From contig NC_049981.1 of assembly GCF_000003815.2 (NCBI RefSeq), positions 9,995,482 through 10,059,481 of the forward strand: 64,000 nt of DNA, written 5' to 3'. Below are positions 27,900-39,870 of this stretch, piece by piece. Source of the stretch: Branchiostoma floridae (lineage: Eukaryota; Chordata; Leptocardii; Amphioxiformes; Branchiostomatidae). Every line of letters starts with the position of its first letter. The first letter of the stretch is position 1. The translations under genes and the position numbers were made by a program. The notes under the pieces were generated by a model. It was not told the origin of the DNA. It searched no databases and saw only the letters and a program-made list of their open reading frames with translations.

Positions 27900-30874
27900 T
27901 TCAATACCTGTCTGTGAGTTGTTTATGTCATTATTAGAGGAGTTAGGGAGTGGCCTATAACGTAGTGTGTAATTACGTGATAATCTCCAGGCATACTTAA
28001 GGATTGACTCAGTGTTTTGAAAACATCTCGTGGCAGTACGTATTTCTTATAGTGCATCCTTAAAACTTCCACGGAAAAGGTAAAGATTTTTTTTTACAAA
28101 TATACTACAAAATGTGGTACTGCTTTGTTGTATTTTAGTCTATTTTTTCACGAGATATTCCCATTATAAATGGATAGTGCAAATTCAATTTAGAACGTAG
28201 CAACACAGTCAACATACCACTTGTAGTGAGATACCCCTTTAGATGTCAAATTTGATTGATGTCTCGAGTCAAAGGTGTGACTAGGCTATTGTTTCGTTCA
28301 ATTTCTAAGAAGGGAAGGAGAATCTACGTACTGGACATGTCTTATTCCTTGAGGCTGTTCTTAATCTATTTCTCTTCAAGATAAGACGTCATAAATCCAT
28401 CACCACGTAAGCCCCTAAAGCAATTCATTGTCTCTTTCGGAGAAAGCTCCATAATGTCTAAATCAACAAATTTCAACACTCGGGTATTTATTCGTGCAAA
28501 TCAAAGAAAGATACAACACAACTTGTGACTGTAATTGCATCTAAGTTCGCGAGTATTTAATTTCGCGGTAGGAGTGTTTGCAGTGGTTTTAAGTTCCCGA
28601 TTTAAGTCATATTGTATACTAGTAGTTAATAGAAACGCCAGCAAAAACTGAATCTTCTAATATCTAACCTAAATGGAAAGAAAAGAGTCAGACAAGGGAA
28701 AGAAAAGATTGTTAATACTATTCATTTGTCATTGGCAAAGACATACCCTAAGATCTACAACATGCAAATCATCTATTTCCGTGTCGTTCCATCTACAAAC
28801 TGCACTTATAGTCACTATCCGCAAGAGGAGCTTCCGCACTGCTAGCACGCTCTGTACAACGGATTGGGTACCTCTGAATTAGCTCGCGACGGCCAGCAAT
28901 GTACCTAAGAATATTCTTCAGTTATAAACACAATTCTCACCTAACTGACGTTTTTAAACACATTCTTTGGATTAATTGGACGAAAGGGAATTCATTGAGA
29001 ACACACTTCTATGTACCATTCTTTCAAAATGATTTCCATTTTAATGAAGGGTGTGCCAACTTTGTGAGATAGTGCCTTGTAGATCAAAAGCTTTAGACGT
29101 GTTCTGAAGTGTGACTGGTTCTAAATAAGCGCCTAGCTTATGTGCTTATACATATCTATCAATACTAGCAATAACACTACGTGCCCGATAAGGGGTTGCT
29201 TTTGGCTTTTGACGCTTGAGACAGCGATAAGCAGACTTATGTAGGATTAATGGCTATATAATTATTGGCTCGACCATTTCTAGACGTACCTGGACATAAT
29301 CTCGTAATAGATTATTATAATTAAAAACACCTGGAGTCAGATATGGAGGACTCACTCCTCCACAAATAATGGGATTTACCGAATATCGTCAAATACATCC
29401 AGTAAATCTATAAACTAGTACTGTAAATGCATTTAAGTTCGCGGAGATTTAATTTCGCGGTAGCACCATGCACTGTAGTCTCTTAATACCATAGAAAAAT
29501 GTTCGCGGTGTTTTTAAATTCGCGGTGAAGCATTAAACCACCGCAAAAGTTTCTGCATTTACAGTATACTAGTACCGTGTCACATTTGGCGAAAATCGAT
29601 CGGACGACGATTCTGCGGCAATCACTTATGATAATAACTTTATTGCAGAACATCTTTACAAGGTACAAAGTATGGCTTATATGTGACAAGGACGGTTGTC
29701 AGGTAAAAATACGCGCAACCCTCTGTCGATCTTAGATATGACCGATCTTCCATCGATACGCCCGAAGATCGTGGATAATGTGACAGGGGTGTTACCAGAT
29801 TTACCCTGTCATTTGTAATATGGGACATGTCAACCGTCAAATGTCATACATATGACCTTCCAACAGTAATTCGAAAGCTGTGCCACTATCTTATATCTAT
29901 TTCTAAGCCTTTAAGTAAGCATTGTGTGAAGAAAGGACACCATTCGACCTTCTCACAAGTAAAAGGGATATGTTTTTCATATAGTTGTTATATGTTACAT
30001 ATCACAAAAACAAGTAATTTTCTATCTAGAGTTCTAACTAGCAAGATATATATTTCTCGATATTCAATCCATTGATAATAGGCAGATGTAAGATAATGAT
30101 TGTGGATTCTATTCGACCCCAAAACAACAATGATACCGACAACATAATGATTGTCTTTGCAAAGTTATTAAAAACACCACTTATCATTATGGAAGATAAC
30201 CAGAGATGAAATTTGCTACCATTATCTGGCAAATGCACAAAATGACAGGTATTTTAGATAATGACGGGTCTTTGGGCACCAGTTGTCTCTTTCAGTGCAG
30301 TCAGGTGTATGAAAATACTCTGTTCTGCAAGCACTGGATATCCTCACAATGGTCAGACGTATAATTAAGATTTTCCGCTCTATTTCCATACCATTATATA
30401 GCAGTAACCACCCATTGGGAAAGTTGCCTCTCAGGTGGCACTATCATACCGTAAAACTGCACAGAAGGAACACGGCATATAAGACTTTTAGAATAATCCG
30501 AGGTTTTACAAAGTCTTTTTATATGCGCGCGCGCGTGTGTGTGTGTACTTGTGTGAACGTGTATATATGTGTGTGTGTATGTGTAGGTGTGTGTCCGTGT
30601 GTGAATGTGCATGTGCGAACGTGTGTGTAGTACTACGTTCTTGCGTGTGTGTGCTCGCGTGCTGTGCGTTTTTGATGCCAGTTCTAATATTTTGACACAC
30701 AGGCTGGATCCCGTTATTTGTCAAAGCGCCCCCTCCCGCCGATAATCACAGTTGTATACTTTCAAACGGGTTGCGAGCACTGACTCTTCCTCATGGTGCA
30801 AAGACGACCCCTACATTTTTTTCTTGATATTGCAAGTTTATCTCAATGAATCACCGGAGACACTATGTGCTAAC
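27900..30874. other. Intergenic region without genes, left of the large transposon
   Basis: No exon is recognised. It contains a half copy (about 28525-28615) and a full copy (29419-29566) of a TTCGCGG-type MITE, a TTTATTGCAG-type 3'-tail fragment near 29639, and a GT-rich microsatellite with interruptions at about 30530-30660. Confidence 0.55.
29419..29566. mobile_element. TTCGCGG-type MITE, 148 bp
   Basis: Inverted ends TACTGTAAATGCA and TGCATTTACAGTA. Inside, TTAAGTTCGCGG and AATTTCGCGGTAG on one side face CGCGGTG and ACCACCGCAAAAG on the other. A longer relative is at 58371-58579 and a 5' half near 28525. No coding capacity. Confidence 0.7.
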
Positions 30875-30952
30875 CATAGCTCTTTTCACGGATACCGGGT
30901 GACCCTTGACCCAGGACGCCGCGCGGTGCATTATGGTCGCCCTGGGGGACAA
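30875..30952 (+). repeat. Left terminal inverted repeat of the 12-kb transposon
   Basis: 78 bases identical, in inverse orientation, to 42784-42861. Contains GGGTGACCCTTGACCCAGG and GTGCATTATGGTCGCC. The outermost CAT pairs with the right-end ATG, so a few outer bases are target sequence. Confidence 0.95.
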
Positions 30953-31008
30953 CTGCTTTCGCGCGAAACTTGAAAATTTCCTTCAGTCATAGCGCAAATC
31001 GGACGACA

Positions 31009-33812
31009 ATGGGGAAATCGGACCGATGTGTGGTTTTTGGGTGTAACAACGACAGGCGCTATCCAGACAGGTATTTATTAGCTTAAATATTCAATATTCC
31101 AGTCATCGGTACCGGTACAAAACATTTTTTTCCCGTTGGACAGGTTACGAAAAACCCGGAAGTGGGCCGGTCGATCGGATTTTGGACCGATGAGAAAATT
31201 AACAGATATCGGCAGGGGTTTACATGTTTTGGCGTTTTACCGGTTCAAGAAAAAACAAGAGCGAAGTAGAGTAGAGCTTATATTAATTTCTACCAAGTTT
31301 CTACAGTCAAACTTACGGAGACAGTTAGCATAATTTGTTTACATGCCGGAAGACAGGATACGCCAACGAAAGTCGGATATTCCACCAAAACACTGTGAAA
31401 CAGTCCTTTATAGCGAAATAGATCATTGTTTTGAGTATCACTTATTTACGAGTTTTCACAGATAATAAGGTCCTGGTTCAGGTCTATACCTGTAATGAAT
31501 CTTCTGTACCAATATCGATTTTTCTCATTAGAATGTACAATATTCTTTACTGGGCAATCACTATTTTTTATAGCTGTCTTCTGTTTTTTCAACACATGTA
31601 ATGCAGCAGAACATTAGGGTTCCTAAAGCTAACCCTGCTACCTGTATCATGTATTTTGAAAGAAATAAAGCATCATGATTAAGAAATAAAAATGTTTTTG
31701 AACTGTTTCTTTCTTTGTTCATTTATTGCCCACGATTATGTTGATAATTATGACAGTTTTTATCTAATATATGAAATAGCATCTTCAGTTCAGTTCAGTT
31801 CAGATCATCCTCAAGGAGGTGACACTGGTGTCTCCACTCGTTTCATCATAACAATATATAAAGATTATTAAGATAAAATAAATATTTCCTTTGTAGAATG
31901 GTTGTGAAGGAACACGTGAGCCTTCTACAATTCTTCAAGTGCCCAACAGAGCACAGGAAGACATGGGCCCGCCTTCTTCACAGAGAAGGCCTTGAAATGC
32001 TCTCGGAAAACCAGAAAGTGTGCAGTAACCACTTTGTGATTGGGAGGCCATCAGTGCAGTACCCACACCCAGCCCTCTACTTGCGCGGATATCATAGCAC
32101 ACCAACCCAAAACCTCTCAGTCATGGACTCCATGAGGGGGCCAATCACTGAGTCTGACGACACCTACATGCACACCAGAAGAGGTATTATTTTAGCATAA
32201 AGTGCAAGTAGAAAAAATAAATTGTTGAAAGTACTAAAAAAGACCATGATGAGCAAAGAAATAAATTGGGTGACAATGATGTTTGTTTGTTTGTGTTTGT
32301 TTATTTGCATATAATGTAAATGCTAATATGATTCATGCATCTAGATAGTGTTTCAATGCAATGATTTGAGATTTGCAGTGACAACAGATTCCTGTCTACA
32401 TCCCTGAAGTAATTCTAGTTTGATTTTGAAAAATTTCGATTTCAACTGATCTCTTGTTGATGATTATATCATTCTCGTTTTGAGATATTTTCATTCCTAT
32501 TCAAGGATCAGTGAAACGCAAGCTGCCAATGGAGAGAGTACAAAAACAAAAAAAAGGCACAAGACAAGATGATCCTGAACCCTACAATGACTTGGGCCGA
32601 CGTGATAACACTGAAAATATTTCAGAACATGCTAGCACTGAATCTGAACAGAGTTGTTGTTACAGTAATGATCATTCCTATGCTGCGTCTAAGGAAGAGG
32701 CACAATCTCCAGTTCCTGATTCCTGTGAGTGTGTCAAGACTTGCAAATTATGCAAGCGAGCCTATAAGGACCTGCAACACAGAAATCAGGAACTCGAGAC
32801 CGAAGTGAAGGAACTAAAAGAGGAACTAAAAACTGTCAAGGAAAGTGCAAAAAACTCTAAGCAAGTCAGATATGACATTGAACAAATAAAGGACTCAGAT
32901 ACCAAAATGTCACTGCACACAGGTCTAACATATGCAATCTTCATGTGGGTATTCAACATAGTTGCATCCAAGTTACCAAACCTACAATATCACAAGGGTT
33001 CATCCTCTGCCACACCCAAGAGTTATCAGACGACAAACAAACAAAAACCAGGCCCAAAGCGTTTTTTGACTCCTCAAAATGAACTGTTAATGGTTCTCAT
33101 GAAGTTGAGACAAAACTTTGTAGAAGACTTCCTGGCCCATCTTTTCTGCTGTAGTACTACTTTAGTTTCACAAATTTTGTCAACTTGGTTACCCTTGCTA
33201 GCTCTAGAATTGTCTCCATTAATCTACTGGCCCACACAGCATGAACTCAAGCTTTACTATCCGGATTGCTTCAAAAAGTACAAAAATGTCAGAGCAATTA
33301 TAGATTGCACGGAAATTGAGGTTCAAAGGCCATCACTTGCCAAAGCAAATGGACAGATTTTTTCAAACTACAAAAATAGGCCAACCTTAAAAGTATTGAT
33401 AGCCTGTACACCTGCTGGTACAGTGTCCTTTGTGTCCAAAAGCGCAGGCGGAAAGATGAGTGACAAGGAAATTGTTTCCAGGTCGAATTTAGTTGAGGGT
33501 TTTGATTTTGGTGACACCCTCCTTGCTGACAGGGGTTTCAATATACAAGACTTACTGCTGGATAAGGGGGTTACTTTAGTTATACCTCCCTTTCTAAAGA
33601 AGAAGAACCAGTTTGCAGAATCAGAGAACAGAAGAACCAAGAGTGTAGCTAATGCTAGGATACATATAGAGAGAGTTATTGGTAGGATCAAACATTTCAA
33701 GGTGATGAAGGGGCCAATTCCCCTCAATATGAGAGATCTATTTGATAATGTAGTTATTGTAGTCTGTGCACTAACAAACTTACAACCAAAGATTGTTCCC
33801 CTGAAATGCTAA
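31009..33812 (+). CDS. THAP-domain DDE transposase
   Basis: Three exons, 31009-31070, 31897-32183 and 32506-33812; phases agree, 551 residues. Seen: N-terminal THAP zinc finger (CVVFGC, later TWARLLHREG and VCSNHF) spanning exons 1-2, about residues 7-90; a small cysteine cluster CECVKTCKLC near residue 190; a coiled coil (ELETEVKELKEELKTVKES) at about 210-230; a helix-turn-helix-like block; and a DDE nuclease domain with Asp383 (IIDCTEIE), Asp458 (LLADRGF) and Glu505 (HIERVIGRIK). This matches the IS5/Harbinger-like DDE_Tnp_4 fold. The THAP finger is expected to bind the terminal repeats, and the DDE triad to cut and join DNA. The start lies 57 bases inside the left repeat and there are no interruptions, so the gene looks intact. 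It faces the second transposon gene tail to tail. Confidence 0.94.
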
Positions 33813-34530
33813 TGTACCTGTAGAAAATATTTGAACGAAACATTGTAGAGTCGATTCCGAGTCACCTTGAGGGTTTTGAAATAATATTTGTAGTGAGTTT
33901 GAACTATTCTAAGTAAACAGAAATAATGTATTTGATGTTAGAAATGTTTCTAACATGTATGAACACTATAGAAAATATTTAGAACATTAAACAGAAGTTA
34001 TAAATAGTTCTAAACAGTTACTTATCACAGTTAGAATATTATTAAGATTTCCAAAATGTTGGAACAAAAGGCAAGAAATACCCTCTTAGTAATGTGGAAT
34101 TGACTCTATATGCTTCATTTGAATGAAATATTCTATATCCTCTCTATGTATTTCTCAATTGGTATGCACAATTCAAATTGTGGCTTGTCAGTACAGCCAC
34201 ACATAATATACTGTATGCCCACTTTGATAGCTTGTACCACAACATTCTAAGTGTGTACCATATTCCAGTAGTTTATGTAATGTTGACATTCTTACAAAGT
34301 TACGATGGAAAAAAAAAACATGTTAAAATGTTTACAAACATACAATTGAATGAAACAATGTATATACGCTTGAGCAGAGTTATTTTAACTCTCAATACTA
34401 CAATATGTATAGCAGGACACATGCAGCAAACAGAAACAATGTACATGTATATCTACCATGTATGGTAAAGTGGGTTAATACAGCTATTCTACTGGAAATG
34501 TTAACTATGTATAAACAATGACAAGAATTT

Positions 34531-37500
34531 CTAGTCGTTGCTCATACATAGTTTACATTTCCATTTCAGCTTCTTTTTCTTCAGAAATGTCTCCTTTCCT
34601 GTGACATCAACACATATCCAATGAAACCAATCGTGGCAATAATCACAATAAATACTCATTTCTTCAAATCTTTCAGGTTCATCCTTACATTCTTTCTGAC
34701 ACACTTTGCAGATATACTCTGCTGCAGAAGATGTTTGGTCAAGTGTAATCACAGCAATGTTGGGCATGACTGTTTTCTTTACATTTTCATGAACAAGCTC
34801 TTCAACAATTACTTTCTGGAAAACAAGCAATGACTTGGAAATTACCTCCTCCAAGAACTCAGGATCAAGTCAAATCTCTTCCCAATGAAAGTTATTGTAA
34901 GCACAGGCTGTCTGGAGGGCAAAGTATCCACTGTCAGCCTGCAGACACAGTAGCTGTGCCTGTACTTGGTAATAATAGGAATGACACGCATTAAGTCTTT
35001 TCTTTCCTGTTGACGTTATGTCCAGACAGGTATCAGGCAATTCTGCAAACTTGTTAATTGACAGGTGTCTATTGGTGTAGGGGTTTTTGACTTCAAGTGG
35101 CCTGACTCCACAACATGTACATGTAATAACTGCATCAGGAGATGCTGATAAAAAAGGGTATTCAGCACACAGTACTGTGCCACAAGCATCTGCCCTCAGC
35201 TTCTTATGATGTCGCCGATTCAGCTTGACAAACTTGTCTACAGCAGATTTTTCATTGTACTGTCCCCAGTATATTGCTGGTGCATATGGACGAGGACCAT
35301 AATCCATAACTTTCTTCAGGAATGATGTGTTTTGTTCACTTACCGTTTCATCTGAACGAACCTTCCTTACTGCTTCGTACAAATTACTGGCAGTTATTCT
35401 CCCTTGTCTATATTTGAACCAACTATCTGATTGTGTCTGGTCTTTGGTGGTCTCTCTGATGATGTTAACTACTTCTTCTGATACAGGTGTTGTTGCTAGT
35501 TGGAACAGTTCTTGAGTACTGCTAGCCTCCTGTGCAATTTCTGGTAAAGTTTTTGGAAGATCTGGCATACAAATATATTCTGCATTGGTAACAACCTCTT
35601 CATTAACAACATGTTCAACATCGGGCATCTCAGACTCATTGCTGCCAAACTGTACATAAGCCAATATCCCTGCACTACCATTTGTTGCCACCCTGAGTCC
35701 CTCTAAGTCCAGGTCCTGGAGAGTCTTGTCCTGTCTGTCCTCAACTGCCCTGGGATCATTGTTGTATCTTGTACGTTTTGTGTGGTTGCTGTCTTCTTCC
35801 AGTCCACAATCACCTGAACCATAAGTAATTTTCCATCAGCAAAAACTAAAAGAAGATTAGAGTTTACCAGAGAAATGTTCTGAAGTAAGACTATTGTTGC
35901 AGCCATAACTATTTGGTGTTTTTATCACCACTGCAACAAGTCATTCTATTCATTACATATATATGTACTGTGATAACAATAACTACTGTGTAGTAAGGAT
36001 CAGCCATAATGCATCATAAAACAATACTAGTACAGGTTTTATACAATAGAATTATAGTAATTCATACAATACTTTATGTAACATTTCAATTTCCACAGGT
36101 TATAAAAGCAGTATTAGCTTTAAACTGTACCTTTGACTTTTCGGATGGTTATGTCCTTTACGAAGTCTGGCTTATGTGGCTTCTTCGATGGTGCATGCCA
36201 GGCTTGGACTTTCTCCGTCACTGCTTTGTTATCACCTCTGGCAACTGTTTCAATAACAGTGTGACACAGCGCTGCAATGTGCTTGCAGGTCCCTTGAATA
36301 CTAAAATTGAAAACAATCACAAATAGATTAGTCGAACCTGGTCATTGTACTGTGCTACTTAACTGAAGTAAGACTATTGTAACTTGTAATGTAAGACAAC
36401 AAAAGGACTGATCAATGATAAACTTGTCAAGGTTTAGATTTCTAATAACACAATGCGGAAAAAAAGTAGTATTACATACCCTCCAGGACAGGAACAGTAG
36501 CCATCAACAATGATGTTTCTTCTCTTGTGTACAATTATCCATGTGTCGTATGGAGGCAGTGAGACACTTGTCTCCCTGACAGCTTTGCAGCGGATGAAAC
36601 AGTACGGGCTGTCCACGTGTACTCCATGGACTTGCAGATTGCACACGTGCCCAGAGAGGTGCAGACTTTTTCCGTCTCGCAGCGCCTCCTTTCCCGCTGT
36701 TTTGATGTTCATATCCTTGTTTTCTAAAATTGATATAGTGAGATACAGATATCAACACATAGCTGGTACTTAAAATAAGTTAAATTCTGTCCTTCCCTAC
36801 AGATGTACTTTTCACATAAACTGCATGCCTGCGGTGCATTGAAAAATAATTAACCCTGTAAATGGCATTTTCAGCAGCCAGCAGTACGACAGAGCAGATG
36901 CTAGACTATGTATACTACAGTGTATGGCACTTCTGCAACCTTTTAAAACCACCGTGAACACTCCACTTTCCCACTAGCAAGAAATTAAATCCCCACTATT
37001 ATAATTTATATGCACCTTGCTGGATTACACAAAACGTTTGTCAAGCACACCAACAATTACAAAATTAACATCATCATGCCATTGAAAAGCCTATGGTGCA
37101 TTTACAACCTGTCAATATTAAAGATAAATAGTAATATCTTGTGGACACTTACCCAAATTATTAAGAACTCAACATATATGCATGAACTGCAGATGCTGAA
37201 AAATATATGGACAAAATGAACAGTCAGAACTTTGATGAACAGTTAGCACATGTAACACATTGTTATAGTTAGTAGTACTAGGTCAAACCAAGTCAAACCA
37301 AACAACGATGTAACAGGAATGTACTGAGAAAAAAAACAACAACAATAGATTGTGACGATTTTCTGCGTGACTCACTTCGCTCAAAGTAGTTTTCAACTCC
37401 AACTTGAAGTAGATCTGGAAGACCTGAGCCGTCAGACTCCCACCCTGCTGCCAAAGACGAAGAAGAAGGATTTGGTAACCTTATAAGGCCCCCATCCAAG

Positions 37501-37748
37501 ATCAGTTTTTGCTCGATGTATCGGGTGTGGCCGGGGTCACTGATTCCCGATCCCTTTGGTAGAGACAAAAGCTGCGCCTTCTTGCAGAGACGAATAAGTT
37601 CATGTTTGTTTTTGTCACTTGATGGGACTTCTCGGTTCGACAGAAATAATTTTAACTCCTGTATATTCCACTTATCGAACTCAAGGTCGCCGTCGCACGT
37701 GTTACTGCCCAGATTTTGCACATGGGGGCGACCCTCACGGCCGGCCAT
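34531..37748 (-). CDS. SAP-SWIM-YqaJ exonuclease-PHD protein of the transposon, with one in-frame TGA
   Basis: Four exons, 37748-37376, 36723-36480, 36300-36131 and 35813-34531; phases agree and the whole reads 690 codons. Seen: SAP DNA-binding motif at about residues 25-60 (ELKLFLSNREVPSSDKNK); SWIM zinc finger split over exons 2-3 (CSC...CKH, about 199-212); and a YqaJ-type nuclease at about 393-530 with conserved GRITASN, SPDA, EVKNP and YYYQVQAQ blocks, that is, the Asp, Glu-x-Lys and Gln of the active site. A C4HC3 PHD finger follows at about 625-685 (CKVC, CDYC, HWIC, CKLC). Codon 577 is TGA (34872-34870), directly followed by C. If it terminates, the product is a 576-residue SAP-SWIM-nuclease without the PHD finger. 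The role in transposition is unknown; end processing is a guess. Domain calls are firm. Confidence 0.88.
36895..37005. repeat. Degenerate TTCGCGG-type MITE fragment in a transposon intron
   Basis: Blocks AAAACCACCGTGAACA, CTTTCCC and GAAATTAAATCCCC match the right half of the MITE at 58371-58579. The intron lies between exons 1 and 2 of the SAP-SWIM-YqaJ gene. Confidence 0.45.
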
Positions 37749-38224
37749 ATTATATGTAAAGACTATCACCGTATTCCAGCCAACTTTTAAAACGTCGTGA
37801 GGATCTCTTGATGAGTTATATGGAGTTAAACTCTTCTTCCAGACGAGTTTGAAGACCTCGTGAAGATCACTTCGTGAAAACGGAATTTCTGGCGTCAAAA
37901 CTTGAACACATTTCAGGGTTTGAGGATCTGTTTCCGAGCCCGAATACAGGAAATACCATCACGGGTCTATATGGGGTTTTTGCAAGGCCCATATTTTTAT
38001 TTCCGGTCACGCATTTGACTTCGCAGTTTGAGTTGACGGAACAGCGTTCAAAAGATGTTACCAGTAATACAGACATAATGCTCTACTCTTACAAATTATT
38101 TTGATAGTTTTTTTAGATATAACTTGCACATGGGTCTGTATTAACCGGGTATGGCATCAACTGGGAACACATAGTTGTGTGGTCATTGTATATAAACAAG
38201 ATAATACCATGTTGAATATTAGTA

Positions 38225-38960
38225 CTTTGAAGGTAAGACAGGTGTGTTGTCTTTGACTTATGACCAGGTAAAACCAGATGAGGTACATTACAGGAAAGAC
38301 ATGTGTGTTTTCTTTGAATAATGACCAGGTAAGACCAGATGAGGTACATAACAGATAAGACAGGTGTGTTTTCTTTGACTACAGGCCAGGTATGACCAGA
38401 TGAGATACATTACAGGTAAGACAGGTGTGTTTTCTTTGAGTAATGACCAGGTATGACCAGATGAGGTAGATTACAGGTAAGGCTGGTGTGTTGTCTTTGA
38501 ATAATGACCAGGTATGACCAGGTGAGGTACATTACAGGTAAGGCAGGTGTGTTGTCTTTGACTACAGGCCAGGTATGACCAGATGAGGTACATTACAGGT
38601 GAGACAGGTGTGTTGTCTTTGACTTATGACCAGGTATGACCAGATGAGGTACATTACAGGTAAGACAGGTGTGTTTTCTTTGAATAATGACCAGGTAAGA
38701 CCTGATAAGGTACATTATAGGTAAGGCAGGTGTGTTGTCTTTTAATAATGACTAGGTATGATCAGGTGTGGTACATTACAGGTAAGACAGGTGTATTTTC
38801 TTTACAAATTACTAGGTATGACCAGATGAGGTACATTAGAGGTACTACAGGTGTGCTTTCTTTGACTACAGGCCAGGTAAAACCATATGAGGTACATTAG
38901 AGGCAAGACAGGTATATTTTCTTTGCCTACAGAAGAGGTATGACCAAATGAGATACAGTA
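38225..38960. repeat. Minisatellite array A (about 60-bp unit) inside the transposon
   Basis: About 12 imperfect units, each containing AGGTACATTACAGGTAAG, CAGGTGTGTTTTCTTTGA and TGACCAGGTA. Units differ by scattered substitutions. It is the reverse complement of the neighbouring array B. Confidence 0.93.
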
Positions 38961-38974
38961 CAATGTACAGGAAA

Positions 38975-39870
38975 GTACATAACCTGGTGCCTTCTGGTCA
39001 ATCTTGAAAGAAAACATACCTGCCTTATCTGTAATGTACCTTACCTGGTGCCTTCTGGTCAATCTTGAAAGAAAACATACCTGCCTTATCTGTAATGTAC
39101 CTTACCTGGTGCCTTATAGTCAGTATTCAAAGAAAACATACCTGCCTTATCTGTAATGTACCTTACCTGGTGCCTTATAGTCAGTATTCAAAGAAAACAT
39201 ACCTGCCTTATCTGTAATGTACCTTACCTGGTGCCTTATAGTCAGTATTCAAAGAAAACATACCTGCCTTATCTGTAATGTACCTTACCTGGTGCCTTAT
39301 AGTCAGTATTCAAAGAAAACATACCTGCCTTATCTGTAATGTACCTTACCTGGTGCCTTATAGTCAGTATTCAAAGAAAACATACCTGCCTTATCTGTAA
39401 TGTACCTTACCTGGTGCCTTATAGTCAGTATTCAAAGAAAACACACCTGCCTTATCTGTAATGTACCTTACCTGGTGCCTTATAGTCAGTATTCAAAGAA
39501 AACACACCTGCCTTATCTGTAATGTACCTTACCTGGTGCCTTATAGTCAGTATTCAAAGAAAACATACCTGCCTTATCTGTAATGTACCTTACCTGGTGC
39601 CTTATAGTCAGTATTCAAAGAAAACACACCTGCCTTATCTGTAATGTACCTTACCTGGTGCCTTATGGTTAATTTTCAAAGAAAACACACTTGTCTTAGC
39701 TGTAATGTACCTTACCTGGTGTCTTGTGGTCAATCTTTGAAGAAAATACACCTGTCTTACCTGTAATGTACATTACCTGTTGTCTCATCAGGTCAATCTT
39801 TAACGAAAACACACTTGTCTTACCTGTAATGTACCTTACATGATTATGATCAATCTTCAAAGAAAACAAA
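38975..39870. repeat. Minisatellite array B (61-bp unit), inverted relative to array A
   Basis: About 14-15 units, each with TCAAAGAAAACATACCTGCC, TTATCTGTAATGTACC and TTACCTGGTGCC. The central units are almost identical and the edge units diverged. Reverse-complemented, the unit aligns with that of array A, so A and B together form a large imperfect palindrome centred near 38965. Confidence 0.93.

Noticed and set aside
38225-39870. CRISPR-like appearance of a regular repeat array
   Set aside because: Whole 60-61-bp units repeat with no unique spacers, in a eukaryotic transposon; this is a minisatellite.
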